Positions 36,049 to 45,197 of a DNA stretch of 64,000 nucleotides are shown here, in pieces; the first letter of the stretch is position 1; each line of letters opens with the position of its first letter. The notes under the pieces were generated by a model. The model made no database searches, had not been told where the DNA came from, and saw nothing but the letters and a program-made list of their open reading frames with translations. Where the stretch lies: contig NZ_AP027362.1 of NCBI RefSeq assembly GCF_030295935.1, positions 3,162,001 through 3,226,000 on the forward strand. The letters are read 5' to 3'. The position numbers were made by a program, and so were the translations under genes. Source of the stretch: Thalassotalea piscium (GTDB lineage: Bacteria; Pseudomonadota; Gammaproteobacteria; Enterobacterales; Alteromonadaceae).

Positions 36049-37122
36049 TTACCTTTTCTCTCGTTTGAAAGAAAGCACACCTATTTTACCTTCAGCCCCA
36101 GCGGCAAGAAATACCATGCTATCGCTTGCTAAAGTATAAAAACCTTGATCGCCTACTTTACTTTGCTTGTGGTCAAAAGCATGCCAAGACTCACCTGCAT
36201 TATACGAAATATCATTACCTGTTTTTCCTGTAGCTAAGCAAATATTTCCTTGACAGCTCATAGCTGTTCTTAGTCCTCTTTCCCCTGTATTAACCTGATG
36301 CCACTGTCCATCAGTAAAAGTAGCCATATTGGGATACTTTACTGAACGCTGCAAGTAGTCACCACCTAAAACAAAAACCTGATGTTTATGATTTAATGCT
36401 ATGCCATAACCACCAGAGGTTTGTGTTTGGTTATATAAAGGTACTGTTTGTCTTTGCCATGTTTGACCGTAATCGTCACTGACATAAACCGACGCTGAAA
36501 AGCCGCCTGTAGTGATCCATGCTTTACCTTGTTTACCAACAATAAGAGTATTTCCACTCGCAGCGAAAGCAGCTTCTTTATCAAGTATTTTCGGTAAGTT
36601 ATTCTGAGGTATGCGTTGCCAAGTGCTGCCTCCGTCTTCGGTATATTTAAACACATAATAACCATCGACAGGATCGCCTAATAACAAGCCTTTATTACTA
36701 TCCCAAAAAGCGATTGAGTCAAAAAAACCTTGTTCATCAGTATTTTGATATAACAAATTCCAGCTATTACCACCGTCAGTTGTTTTATAAAGCACTGATT
36801 GTGCGCCGTTACCAACCCCCATCACTACCGCAGTGTTTTTATCAAACAATGCAATGTCTCGAAAATCAGTGTTCACAATTGCTTTTACTGATTTATCTTG
36901 CCATGTTTTACCGCCATTTTGGCTAACAAAAACACTATTATTTGAGCCTGTTACCCATAAAGATCTACCATTGATAGCGCTTCCCCTAAATGAAAGCTTT
37001 TCATCTATTTGTATTTGTTGCCACTGAGGTAGATCAACCATAGTGGTTGCACTTGCAGTAACACTTAACAGTACAACGAAATACATCGCTGCTATACGCT
37101 TGATCGGTAGTTTTTTATTCAA
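36049..37122 (-). CDS. YCF48/BNR-type beta-propeller protein, exported
   Basis: Starting at TTG 37122 (AAAGAGAC upstream) gives 357 residues with a signal peptide (LPIKRIAAMYFVVLLSVTASA); the frame also opens at TTG 37182, which would put the signal 20 residues inside. Repeats of the type NGGKTWQDK, DGGNSWNLLY, DGGSTWQRIP, DYGQTWQRQ and NAGESWHAF are Asp-box/YCF48 blades of a sialidase-like propeller. Homologues include the photosystem II assembly factor Ycf48, but in heterotrophs the role is unknown. Its stop is 66 bp from yacL's end region on the same strand. Confidence 0.85.
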   Translation of the reverse strand: MNKKLPIKRIAAMYFVVLLSVTASATTMVDLPQWQQIQIDEKLSFRGSAINGRSLWVTGSNNSVFVSQNGGKTWQDKSVKAIVNTDFRDIALFDKNTAVVMGVGNGAQSVLYKTTDGGNSWNLLYQNTDEQGFFDSIAFWDSNKGLLLGDPVDGYYVFKYTEDGGSTWQRIPQNNLPKILDKEAAFAASGNTLIVGKQGKAWITTGGFSASVYVSDDYGQTWQRQTVPLYNQTQTSGGYGIALNHKHQVFVLGGDYLQRSVKYPNMATFTDGQWHQVNTGERGLRTAMSCQGNICLATGKTGNDISYNAGESWHAFDHKQSKVGDQGFYTLASDSMVFLAAGAEGKIGVLSFKREKR

Positions 37123-37188
37123 GGTCAGTCTCTTTAATTGTGGAAATTCGCTTACTATTAGATATTTACGCTCAAAGTACAAGTCTGC

Positions 37189-37566
37189 CTAGGCTTTTTT
37201 AATAAATTGAGCCCAAGACATCAGTAGTGTACGAAAGTCATCAATTCCACAACTTGCCGTGCTACTTTCATCAATATTAAGCTCGTCAGATGCAAGTTCA
37301 GGCACTTCATTAGTGGTATCCATTAAACTGTTAGCACTCACCTCAACATCATTTTTTGTAATAACTAAGGTATATTCTTGCCCTATCAAAAGTACTTCTT
37401 GCTGCTCAGCAGACAGCACTTGATCAATTCCTTGCAATACTTTCGATAATTGCTTAATACTTTGACCAACTTCAACCTCAAGCCATGGCCCAAGTACTTG
37501 ATGTTCGTACGAAAAGGTAGCCGTGGCATTTCCCGTAACTGTATCGTGTCTAAATTCATATTCCAT
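37189..37566 (-). CDS. yacL: UPF0231 family protein YacL
   Basis: The 125-residue acidic protein aligns with E. coli YacL: MEYEFRHDTVTGNATATFSY (MDYEFLRD in E. coli), EHQVLGPWLEVEV, GQEYTLVI and C-terminal SCGIDDFRTLLMSWAQFI. Function is unknown. In enterobacteria it neighbours acnB; here acnB is about 8 kb away, suggesting an ancestral link broken by the moeA-ubi genes. Confidence 0.88.
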   Translation of the reverse strand: MEYEFRHDTVTGNATATFSYEHQVLGPWLEVEVGQSIKQLSKVLQGIDQVLSAEQQEVLLIGQEYTLVITKNDVEVSANSLMDTTNEVPELASDELNIDESSTASCGIDDFRTLLMSWAQFIKKA

Positions 37567-37749
37567 AGAGATCTCAATGCGAGTGATAAGTTTGCGCTAA
37601 ATATATTAATTATAGCTGAAAGCTTTATATTTCACCGATCTTACATCAAGTGAACTATCTGCTAAAATATTCGTCTATAGAAGTGTTGTTCTATTGACCT
37701 TTCATTTTAGTCTCTTCTATAAAATATTTTTTGATAACAAAGGGCGCAA

Positions 37750-38475
37750 GTGTTTAAAAAAACGCATATTACTATACTTCTATCACTACTACTTCATGTG
37801 GCGATAATTATGCTATTAAATAACAGTCAAACGAAGGCTATTGTAAATAAAAGCACTCAGCCTATCTCTATCAAAAGTTATATTTATCAACCTATCCCCC
37901 CTAAAGTTGAAGAAAGATTAGAAATAAAACCAAAGCCCACCAAACCAAAAGCATCAATAACAAAGCACGACTTAACCAAGCCAAGCCTTGATGCTGAGCC
38001 TTTGCCACCAAAAGGTTCATCAGCTTTACTTGAAACTAAAAAAGAAAGTGAAAAATTGATATCAGAACAGAAAAGTGTAGCTGCGAATACTACACCGCCA
38101 AATACACAAAATTTTAGTTATAACGCTTTACAACAATTACGAGATAAACTTAAACAGCAAAACATCCAACAATTTCAAAAAGAACTCGCACAACCTAATA
38201 CCGGTTCAATTATGCATGGTGCGCCATCGTTAGTGCCTCATTCTGCTATTGCAGTATCTGATGAAGTAAAAACAAAGCAAGCCACTACAACCATGAGCGC
38301 AGATAAGAGCATTATAAAAGGGGACGATGGTAAGTGTTTACTAGTAGAAGACCTATCTGTAGTTGGAATGGAAGGGATTACCGCAGTAAGTGGTTTCGCC
38401 TGTGGAGAAACAAAGTTTGATAAAAGTTTTCGTGAGCATATGAGAGAGCTACAAAAAAAATTAGGTAAAAGGTAA
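37750..38475 (+). CDS. TonB-like membrane-anchored protein without a TonB C-terminal domain
   Basis: The protein has 241 residues from GTG. An N-terminal membrane anchor (ITILLSLLLHVAIIMLLNN), including a His as in TonB/ExbD-type anchors, is followed by a Pro/Lys-rich periplasmic spacer (PIPPKVEERLEIKPKPTKPK). A coiled segment (LQQLRDKLKQQNIQQFQKEL) and a small C-terminal domain with two Cys (CLLVEDLSVVGMEG, FACGETKFD) end the protein. The YP motif domain of TonB is absent. It may couple to a proton-motive complex or be structural; I cannot assign a role. Confidence 0.7.
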   Translation: MFKKTHITILLSLLLHVAIIMLLNNSQTKAIVNKSTQPISIKSYIYQPIPPKVEERLEIKPKPTKPKASITKHDLTKPSLDAEPLPPKGSSALLETKKESEKLISEQKSVAANTTPPNTQNFSYNALQQLRDKLKQQNIQQFQKELAQPNTGSIMHGAPSLVPHSAIAVSDEVKTKQATTTMSADKSIIKGDDGKCLLVEDLSVVGMEGITAVSGFACGETKFDKSFREHMRELQKKLGKR

Positions 38476-38733
38476 TTATATAAATAGGTATAAACAAATG
38501 ATCACCTCTTTATGCAGAGTATAATCATTAACAGTATGAAAACTATTTTTCAAACGATTCAATTTGAAACAGTTTGCTATAAAGACTATTAACTTGCATA
38601 GATATTAGCTTTTAATACCTACCATAGTCTTACATCTTGAACAAAGGCTAGCACAAGAATAGACTAAGACCATATTCTTTCTGGCAACAATTACTGTCAC
38701 AACTCATCAATTAATAATAGGTAGAAAAACAAA

Positions 38734-39984
38734 ATGGTTGACTGCTGCAGCGCTCCCGGCTTAATGCCACTTCACCAAGCAAAAGAAACATTATTATCCA
38801 ACATTAACGCTGTTACTGAAGTCGAATTAATTTCTTTAGATAATTGTGATTCACGTATTTGCGCAGAAAATATTGTGTCACCCATTAATGTGCCAGCACA
38901 CAATAATTCAGCAATGGATGGCTATGCCTTTTGTTTTGACTTTAGTTTAAAAAGCCACATACCCGAAGGTAGTAAGTTTGAACTTGTCGGGGTTGCAATG
39001 GCCGGACAACCATTTATGGGTAAATTACTACCAGGGCAATGTATTCGTATAATGACAGGTGCTGTTGTGCCAAGTTCGGCTTCCACCGTTGAAATGCAAG
39101 AAAACATTACCATAGTTGATAATAGTATTATTACCAAGCAGGCAATCCCCAGTAAAAATCATATTCGTTTAGCTGGTGATGACATTGCAACCGGTGCAGA
39201 AGTATTTAAGCAAGGGCACAAATTTACTAGCATTGACGTTGGATTACTCGCTTCGCTAGGGGTTAGTAGGGTAAAAGTATGGCGCAAGCCTATTATTGCT
39301 GTATTTTCAACCGGCGATGAACTTAAGTCTCCCTCAGATACCCTGTCTTTGGGCGATATTTATGAGAGTAACCGTCGTGTGTTAATTGCTATGTTAAAAC
39401 GTTTAAATGTTGAGGTACTAGATTTAGGAATTATCGCAGATGACAAAGTCAAAATACGCCAAGCATTTAGCACCGCAAATGATAAAGCCGACGCAGTGGT
39501 TAGCTCAGGTGGAGTATCAGTTGGTGATGCAGACTATACCAAAGAAGTACTTGATGAATTAGGTAATATCGAGTTTTGGAAGATAGCGATGAAACCAGGT
39601 AAACCCTTTGCTTTTGGTAAGCTTGCCAATAGCGTATTTTTTGGTTTACCGGGCAACCCTGTATCAGCCACGGTCACATTTCATCAGCTAGCGATACCTG
39701 CAATAAAGAAAATGTCTGGGCAGCTGCCAGATAAACCACTGAGACTTAAAGCTAAAACTACAGCGAAAATTAAAAAACGCCCTGGTCGAATAGACTTTCA
39801 GCGCGGCCAAGCTTTTAGCAACGATGAAAACGAGTTAATGGTTAAGCCTCTAAATCATCAAGGCTCTGGAGCCTTATCTTCAATGAGCCAAGCTAATTGC
39901 TATATAATTTTACCACAAGAGCATGGCGGTTGTTCCGAGGGGAGCTTGGTTGAAATTGAACTTTTTGACAGTATTATCAGCTAA
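38734..39984 (+). CDS. moeA: Molybdopterin molybdenumtransferase MoeA
   Basis: The 416-residue protein carries MoeA landmarks: VPAHNNSAMDGYAF, IRIMTGAVVPSSAS, the domain-3 FSTGDELKSP and VSSGGVSVGDADYTKEVL (catalytic Asp), GLPGNPVSATVTFHQL. It inserts molybdate into adenylylated molybdopterin. It is convergent with mobA and close to moeB, forming a molybdenum cofactor cluster beside anaerobic ubiquinone genes. The 258-bp gap before it (38476-38733) shows no other gene. Confidence 0.95.
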   Translation: MVDCCSAPGLMPLHQAKETLLSNINAVTEVELISLDNCDSRICAENIVSPINVPAHNNSAMDGYAFCFDFSLKSHIPEGSKFELVGVAMAGQPFMGKLLPGQCIRIMTGAVVPSSASTVEMQENITIVDNSIITKQAIPSKNHIRLAGDDIATGAEVFKQGHKFTSIDVGLLASLGVSRVKVWRKPIIAVFSTGDELKSPSDTLSLGDIYESNRRVLIAMLKRLNVEVLDLGIIADDKVKIRQAFSTANDKADAVVSSGGVSVGDADYTKEVLDELGNIEFWKIAMKPGKPFAFGKLANSVFFGLPGNPVSATVTFHQLAIPAIKKMSGQLPDKPLRLKAKTTAKIKKRPGRIDFQRGQAFSNDENELMVKPLNHQGSGALSSMSQANCYIILPQEHGGCSEGSLVEIELFDSIIS

Positions 39985-40019
39985 TATAATCAATTAATTA
40001 TAGGAATTACCCCTCAATA

Positions 40020-40068
40020 TAAATACTTAAATTTTGCTCTTTTAGTTAAAGCAAAATTTAAGTATTTA
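40020..40068. terminator. Bidirectional hairpin between moeA and mobA
   Basis: TAAATACTTAAATTTTGCT pairs perfectly with AGCAAAATTTAAGTATTTA (19 bp) around an 11-base loop. It overlaps the last codons of mobA and lies between two convergent genes. Confidence 0.75.
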
Positions 40069-40630
40069 ATGATAATAACGCACGTTGCCAGTCTTTCTTA
40101 TCGTTCATACTTAGTAATTTATCAAGTTCAGTAGAATTTACCTGCGTGCTATTAATAATATTTAAATAACGTTTTATCGAGCGATCTTCTTTAGATAGCG
40201 CAACCACTTTAGCAAATTCTCTATTCTCAGCGCTGTTTGGTAAATATAAAGGCAGTTGATAATTACTGTAAGTTACTGCACAACGCATCGCGTTACCAAA
40301 GCTAAGTAAGTCTTCCATTATTCTTTTATCAAGAAACGGCATATCTATTGGCATAACCAGTAAAGTGTTTGCTACTTTTGCTGACTTTGTTTTCATTAAT
40401 GCGCTATGAATACCAGCCATCGGGCCTGCATTTTCATAAATATCATGCAAACATCCTTCTTCATTACGACATACCAGCACTTCTTTAACACCAAGTGACT
40501 CGAGTAGGCGAGTATTACGATCGAGAAGTGTTTCATCACCTAACCGCAAGAGTGCTTTATCTTCTCCCATCAGTGAAGATGGTCCACCGGCTAAAATAAC
40601 ACCATATATCTTTGGTTTCCTTCTTCTCAT
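40058..40630 (-). CDS. mobA: Molybdenum cofactor guanylyltransferase MobA
   Basis: This 190-residue nucleotidyltransferase opens YGVILAGGPSSLMGEDKALLRLG. It continues with GPMAGIHSAL and LVMPIDMPFLD (metal-binding Asp). It links GMP to Mo-molybdopterin to make bis-MGD for DMSO-reductase-family enzymes. In the usual LAGG-x-S-x-RMG-x-DK loop the Arg is Leu (residue 20), an unusual change at the GTP-binding site. It is somewhat short and may be weakened, although the rest looks sound. Confidence 0.88.
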   Translation of the reverse strand: MRRRKPKIYGVILAGGPSSLMGEDKALLRLGDETLLDRNTRLLESLGVKEVLVCRNEEGCLHDIYENAGPMAGIHSALMKTKSAKVANTLLVMPIDMPFLDKRIMEDLLSFGNAMRCAVTYSNYQLPLYLPNSAENREFAKVVALSKEDRSIKRYLNIINSTQVNSTELDKLLSMNDKKDWQRALLSLNT

Positions 40631-40678
40631 GCTCCCCCCCTTACATTGATCAAATTGTTATAAGTTATCTTTCAGACT

Positions 40679-40708
40679 GAAAACCACTTAGTAAAACTAA
40701 GTGGTTTT
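40679..40708. terminator. Bidirectional terminator between porin and mobA
   Basis: AAAACCACTTAGT and ACTAAGTGGTTTT pair around AAA, with A/T runs on both sides. It ends the porin transcript before mobA. Confidence 0.9.
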
Positions 40709-40749
40709 ATTAGATACTTTTAAGCTAAGCCGCTTTAATAGCTATTTAG

Positions 40750-41967
40750 TTAAAAAGCAAACGTTGCCATTGCCCAAAGTTTATTTGTATCAGTGCCTAA
40801 TTCGTCTGCATCGTATGCTGCAAATTTTAGTAAACCAGAAACGTGCTTACTAAAAGAATAGGCTGCAACTAGGTCTAGCTCAGATCCATAGCTTGCCCCG
40901 CCAGAATTAGCTGAAAAATCATGATATGTGGCAGCGAGTTTTACGCCGTTAACCGTGGTGGCAGCTGTTACATACAAATCTTCAATGCCTGTTCCAGGCG
41001 TGCCTAAAAATTTATCTGCGAAACCTTGGAATTTATGCAGCGTAGCCAGTGGCGTAGAAAAACCAACGCCATTATCGCTGCCTAACACTTCATAACCTGC
41101 AGTTAATACAATTGGGCCTGCTTTTCCTGAAAGCTCAGCTTTATAATAATCTGCGGTAAAGTCTTTAGGGTTATCGTAGCCATCTGATTGAGTGGCATAA
41201 CTTAAATTTGCTGTTACTTTGCCAAAATTACCTGTGTAGTCGATTCCATAGGTATTACTTGAATTACCTAGCGATACTTCATTATCAAGTAAATAAGCAA
41301 ATGCATTAAATTTATGCGCTTCATTTGCTTTAAACTCAGCATTGACTAAATGAAAGCTACCGTGCCAATCAGCTACTTGTGCTCCATCGTTAGGGCCAAA
41401 AATTCGATTGACGTTAAATACATAGCTATAGTCGAACGATACATCGTCAGAAACATTGTAAATAAAGCGTGCAGCATCGTAAGTTTGTTCATTTTGACGC
41501 CAAGCGACACCACCAACAAAACGCTGATTGTTATGAGTTATGCGTTGACGGCCACCAACAAACGTTAAGCTTTCACCTGTATATTTAACATTTGCTTGAT
41601 TTAGGTCGGTACCTTCAGGATCTGCAATAACAGGATATTGTGTTTTTCCGTTCGCAGTAGAATTGTAATCGTCGACAAAAATAGCTGTTACGTTGTCAAC
41701 TTCTACATTAAAGGTAAGGTTATTAATTGGCCCCGATTTCCACGTTAACCGGCTTTTAAGTGTAGATGCGATAGCGTCTTTATCGATACCATCTTGATCA
41801 ACACTCTCTAAACGGTAACGAAGATTAACATTAACTGTTGAGTCTTTAACGGCCTTAGCTATATCATCAATCGTACTAGCCTGTGCTTGACCACTTAGTG
41901 CCAAGCTTATAGCGCCAGTAAGCAATGCTAACTTTAAGGGTGAATGAGATTTAACAATAGTTTTCAT
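40750..41967 (-). CDS. Outer membrane porin of the alginate-export type
   Basis: This 405-residue protein has a signal peptide (cleavage after SGQAQA) and a beta-barrel pattern of alternating hydrophobic strands: VNLRYRLESVDQDG, ASTLKSRLTWKSG, GRQRITHNNQRFVGGVAWRQNEQTYD. It ends in Phe (KLWAMATFAF), as outer membrane barrels do. The RITHNNQRFVGGVAWRQN segment matches the alginate-export porin family. Its upstream FNR-like box suggests expression under low oxygen; substrate unknown. Confidence 0.85.
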   Translation of the reverse strand: MKTIVKSHSPLKLALLTGAISLALSGQAQASTIDDIAKAVKDSTVNVNLRYRLESVDQDGIDKDAIASTLKSRLTWKSGPINNLTFNVEVDNVTAIFVDDYNSTANGKTQYPVIADPEGTDLNQANVKYTGESLTFVGGRQRITHNNQRFVGGVAWRQNEQTYDAARFIYNVSDDVSFDYSYVFNVNRIFGPNDGAQVADWHGSFHLVNAEFKANEAHKFNAFAYLLDNEVSLGNSSNTYGIDYTGNFGKVTANLSYATQSDGYDNPKDFTADYYKAELSGKAGPIVLTAGYEVLGSDNGVGFSTPLATLHKFQGFADKFLGTPGTGIEDLYVTAATTVNGVKLAATYHDFSANSGGASYGSELDLVAAYSFSKHVSGLLKFAAYDADELGTDTNKLWAMATFAF

Positions 41968-42061
41968 GATAACTCTCCCATAGAGTTTTATTTTATAACT
42001 AGCAAAACTTGCTAGTACTTGAAACTTATGGGCACCTTACGCCTGTAAAAACGCTTCTGTT

Positions 42062-42075
42062 TTGACTTAAATCAA
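42062..42075. promoter_or_regulatory. FNR-like box in the porin/moeB divergent region
   Basis: TTGACTTAAATCAA fits the FNR consensus TTGAT-N4-ATCAA with one mismatch. It lies 95 bp upstream of the porin start. The divergent 41968-42330 gap is otherwise AT-rich with no other clear motif. Confidence 0.55.
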
Positions 42076-42330
42076 CTAATACAAAGTGTTTTCTATTAAC
42101 TTTAGCTGACTTAATTCAGATCAAATTTTCATCAATTTACATCGGGTGATGTCACGCCAATTAATTAGGCAGCAATGTTCTTTCTGCTACAACATTTTTG
42201 ACGAAGAGGATCAACTCGCATTAGTATAAAATAACAGGGTAAGATGATTGTTAGCACAACAAATCAAACACCTCTAAGTCTATTTACTATATAATGACGA
42301 CTAAATTTACACAGTACACTTCACATTAAA

Positions 42331-43080
42331 ATGAAAGTATTATCTACTGCACAACTGATGCGTTATAGCCGACATATTATGCTAAAAGACATGGATATAG
42401 ACGGCCAAGAAAAGCTGTGGAACAGCAAAGTTGTCATAATTGGCATGGGAGGTTTAGGTTGTGCTGCTTCACAGTATTTAGCCGCTTCAGGTGTTGGTGA
42501 GTTAACATTAATTGATGACGACACTGTAGATACCACAAACTTTCAGCGCCAAATATTGCACCATGAAACTAGTATTGGTGTAAATAAATGTGTTTCAGCA
42601 AAAAGTACTTTATCCGCCATTAATAGCGAAATTACTATCAACACTATTGAGCAACGCCTATCCGGCAAAAGTTTAGCTAATATAATCAACAGCCATGACC
42701 TTGTGCTTGATTGCTGCGATAATTTGGCTACAAGGAATGAGCTAAACTTACATTGTTATCAGCTTCAAAAAACACTTATTTCTGGGGCTGCCATACGTAT
42801 GGAAGGACAAGTTGCAGTTTATGATATGCAACCCAAAAGCCCTTGCTATCAGTGTTTAAGTCAACACTTTGGTGAGCAGGTACTTACTTGTTCTGAAGCT
42901 GGCGTTTTATCTCCTGTTGTTGGCATAATTGGTAATATTCAAGCCTGTGAAGCGATAAAGGTTTTATCTGGAATAGGTAAGCCGTTACTGGGAAAATTAA
43001 TGCTGCTTGATGCTAGTGATATGAGTGTGAATACCTTTATTATTCCTAAATCACCACAGTGTGAAGTCTGTGGTGACTAA
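42331..43080 (+). CDS. moeB: Molybdopterin-synthase adenylyltransferase MoeB (HesA/MoeB/ThiF family)
   Basis: The 249-residue E1-like protein has RYSRHIMLKDMDIDGQEKL, the nucleotide-binding IGMGGLGCAASQYLAASGVG, LIDDDTVDTTNFQRQILH and DCCDNLATRNELN. Two CxxC zinc pairs (CYQCL and CEVCG) are present. It adenylates the C-terminal Gly of MoaD or, as ThiF, of ThiS. The adjacent moeA and mobA favour MoeB. The ATG has no strong RBS. Confidence 0.88.
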   Translation: MKVLSTAQLMRYSRHIMLKDMDIDGQEKLWNSKVVIIGMGGLGCAASQYLAASGVGELTLIDDDTVDTTNFQRQILHHETSIGVNKCVSAKSTLSAINSEITINTIEQRLSGKSLANIINSHDLVLDCCDNLATRNELNLHCYQLQKTLISGAAIRMEGQVAVYDMQPKSPCYQCLSQHFGEQVLTCSEAGVLSPVVGIIGNIQACEAIKVLSGIGKPLLGKLMLLDASDMSVNTFIIPKSPQCEVCGD

Positions 43081-43099
43081 GTCGCTACAACAATAGGGT

Positions 43100-43966
43100 T
43101 TAAATGACCACGCTTGAAATACCTGCAATTTGATGCCAATAACCATTCGTGTGGGTATTAGCTCTAGCAATTACTTGCTGTTGCTTTAATCTAGTTAACA
43201 CTTTAAAAGCTTCATTGCTTTCAGGGCTCACTCTAAATATATCAACTACCCCATGCATTTGTGCTTGTTCTGCGCTTAAGTTATAACAGTCGCCCGACAT
43301 AGTTTGAATGCCATTAAGAACAAAAAGATCTTCCCCTTCTTGGCTTTTAGTTAACCGCCCTTGGGGGTAATTTATACAACAATATTGACATTCGTCCTTT
43401 GTTCTATTTTCTGAACGTGCAGTAAAGCAACGTGCTGAATACGCTAACGGCAAATGACCATAACCGACAACTTCAATGTCAAACTTATCTCGAATATTTA
43501 TATTGTCACAGTGGTTTACTATTGCTTGTAACTTATCTTTCGACATTTCCACAGGAATACACCAACGAGTCATACCTTGTTCACTTAACAGTTTAAGTGT
43601 TTGATGGTTATAGATATTTAATGCGCTACCAGCAACAAAAGGCACTTTAGCTTGAGACAATAATTGTACTGCCGCCATGTCATTTGCTTCCACTAAAAAG
43701 TCACCATTGTCGCAATAACGTTTAAGCTCATTTATCTCTGATGGTGCTTCAAGTAATACCATGGTCGACAAAACAACTTGTTTACCGGTTGTCGATAATT
43801 CTTTAGCAATAGCTAAATAATCTTTTGATCTAAGTTCTCGACGCTTTGAACAGACAGTCTCGCCTAGATAAATGATGTCTGCGTCACTTACTCCAGCCTG
43901 TTGATAAAAATCAATCATGGTATCTTTTGGCCAAAAATATAACACTGGCCCTAATGCGTATTTCAT
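43100..43966 (-). CDS. ubiV: O2-independent ubiquinone hydroxylation protein UbiV (U32 family)
   Basis: The start at ATG 43966 is supported by GAGGA. The 288 residues match U32 protein UbiV (YhbV), with [4Fe-4S] ligand Cys candidates in ETVCSKRREL, SARCFTAR and KDECQYCC. With UbiU it hydroxylates the ubiquinone ring without oxygen. It is 76 bp downstream of ubiU's stop in the same orientation. It is convergent with moeB, 19 bp apart. Confidence 0.93.
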   Translation of the reverse strand: MKYALGPVLYFWPKDTMIDFYQQAGVSDADIIYLGETVCSKRRELRSKDYLAIAKELSTTGKQVVLSTMVLLEAPSEINELKRYCDNGDFLVEANDMAAVQLLSQAKVPFVAGSALNIYNHQTLKLLSEQGMTRWCIPVEMSKDKLQAIVNHCDNINIRDKFDIEVVGYGHLPLAYSARCFTARSENRTKDECQYCCINYPQGRLTKSQEGEDLFVLNGIQTMSGDCYNLSAEQAQMHGVVDIFRVSPESNEAFKVLTRLKQQQVIARANTHTNGYWHQIAGISSVVI

Positions 43967-44066
43967 TAAAATTCCTCTGGTTATAGCCATTTCATTAGTG
44001 TGTAGTTTTATATCGCATAGAAAAGTAAATCAGCTAAAGTTGGCAATAATTAAAATAAAGTGCTAT

Positions 44067-45065
44067 TTACTGCCACTTCTTATGGTAAGCACCTAATGTA
44101 GTTTGAGCGCCCTCAGAAATGGCCGCTAGTTCTTGCTCCCATTGAGGCTCAATTGTGAATTCAGTATTATTGGTACAGCGGTCTATCGCCTGTCGCCAAG
44201 TACTAGTAACCGATTTAACATAGGCATTACTTCGCTGACGACCTTCTATTTTTACTGCGGCAATTCCCATGGCCATTAACTCAGGTAGAAGCGACATTGA
44301 ATTTAAGCTTGTAGGCTCTTCAAGCACATGGTATTTGTCGTCGCCAACTTCAAAGCGCCCTTTACATAGTGTTGGGTATCCTGCTGCTTCATCTGGTTGA
44401 TATACATCAATCAAAATATCGTTTAAGCGTGATTCAAGCCCATTTGGTGTTTCTTGCCAGCGCACATGTTTAGCAGGTGAGCAAACACCGTTCATATTAG
44501 GCGACTCACCAGTTAAATAAGATGACAAATGACAGCGCCCTTCTGCCATAATGCATAAGCTACCAAAAGCAAAAACCTCTAACTCTACTGAAGTTGTTCG
44601 TGCAAGTTGTTTGACTTGGTGAATTGAAAGTACACGCGGTAGCACCACCCTTTTTACGTTAAAGTTTTGCTGGTAATAGTTAATGGCCTCGCTGTTGGTA
44701 GCAGAAGCTTGTACCGACAAGTGCAACTCAAGATCTGGATACGTTTGAGAGGCGTAAGCCAATACTGAAAGATCAGAAATAATCAAAGCATCAACGTCTA
44801 AAGAAGCAGCTAAATCTACTGTTTTTTGCCAACACTGCCAGTTGTCTGCGTCGGCAAAAGTATTAATAGCTAAGTGTAGTTTTTTGCCACTCGCTTTAAC
44901 TAACCCTACTGCTTGTTCAAGCTTTTTATCAGTGAAGTTTAGCCCAGCAAAATGCCGTGCATTGGTTGCATTTTTAAGGCCAATATATATTGCATCTGCG
45001 CCATTCTCTAGTGCTGTTTTTAATGAAGATAAGTTACCTGCTGGACAAAGTAATTCCACAACCAT
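44067..45065 (-). CDS. ubiU: O2-independent ubiquinone hydroxylation protein UbiU (U32 family)
   Basis: The 332-residue protein begins MVVELLCPAGNLSSLKTALENGADAIYIGL, the U32 peptidase-family TIM-barrel start. Cys clusters MAEGRCHLSSYLTG, NGVCSPAKH and PTLCKGRFEVGD fit UbiU's [4Fe-4S] ligands. It forms a heterodimer with UbiV. It is the first gene of ubiU-ubiV and divergent from ubiT over a shared 132-bp promoter region. Confidence 0.94.
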   Translation of the reverse strand: MVVELLCPAGNLSSLKTALENGADAIYIGLKNATNARHFAGLNFTDKKLEQAVGLVKASGKKLHLAINTFADADNWQCWQKTVDLAASLDVDALIISDLSVLAYASQTYPDLELHLSVQASATNSEAINYYQQNFNVKRVVLPRVLSIHQVKQLARTTSVELEVFAFGSLCIMAEGRCHLSSYLTGESPNMNGVCSPAKHVRWQETPNGLESRLNDILIDVYQPDEAAGYPTLCKGRFEVGDDKYHVLEEPTSLNSMSLLPELMAMGIAAVKIEGRQRSNAYVKSVTSTWRQAIDRCTNNTEFTIEPQWEQELAAISEGAQTTLGAYHKKWQ

Positions 45066-45120
45066 TCCTTTATGCTTAATATAGTGCTGGCTATGGTAGT
45101 TAAATTGTTAGGCACCTTTA

Positions 45121-45134
45121 TTGATCCTGCTCAA
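45121..45134. promoter_or_regulatory. FNR-like box between ubiU and ubiT
   Basis: TTGATCCTGCTCAA matches TTGAT-N4-ATCAA with one mismatch and is placed to serve either divergent promoter. E. coli ubiUV is known to be FNR-controlled, which supports the reading. Confidence 0.6.
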
Positions 45135-45197
45135 TGCCAATAGTTAATATTCAGTAGAGAATACTGACCATCTATTTCTGAAAAATGAAACTCACAC

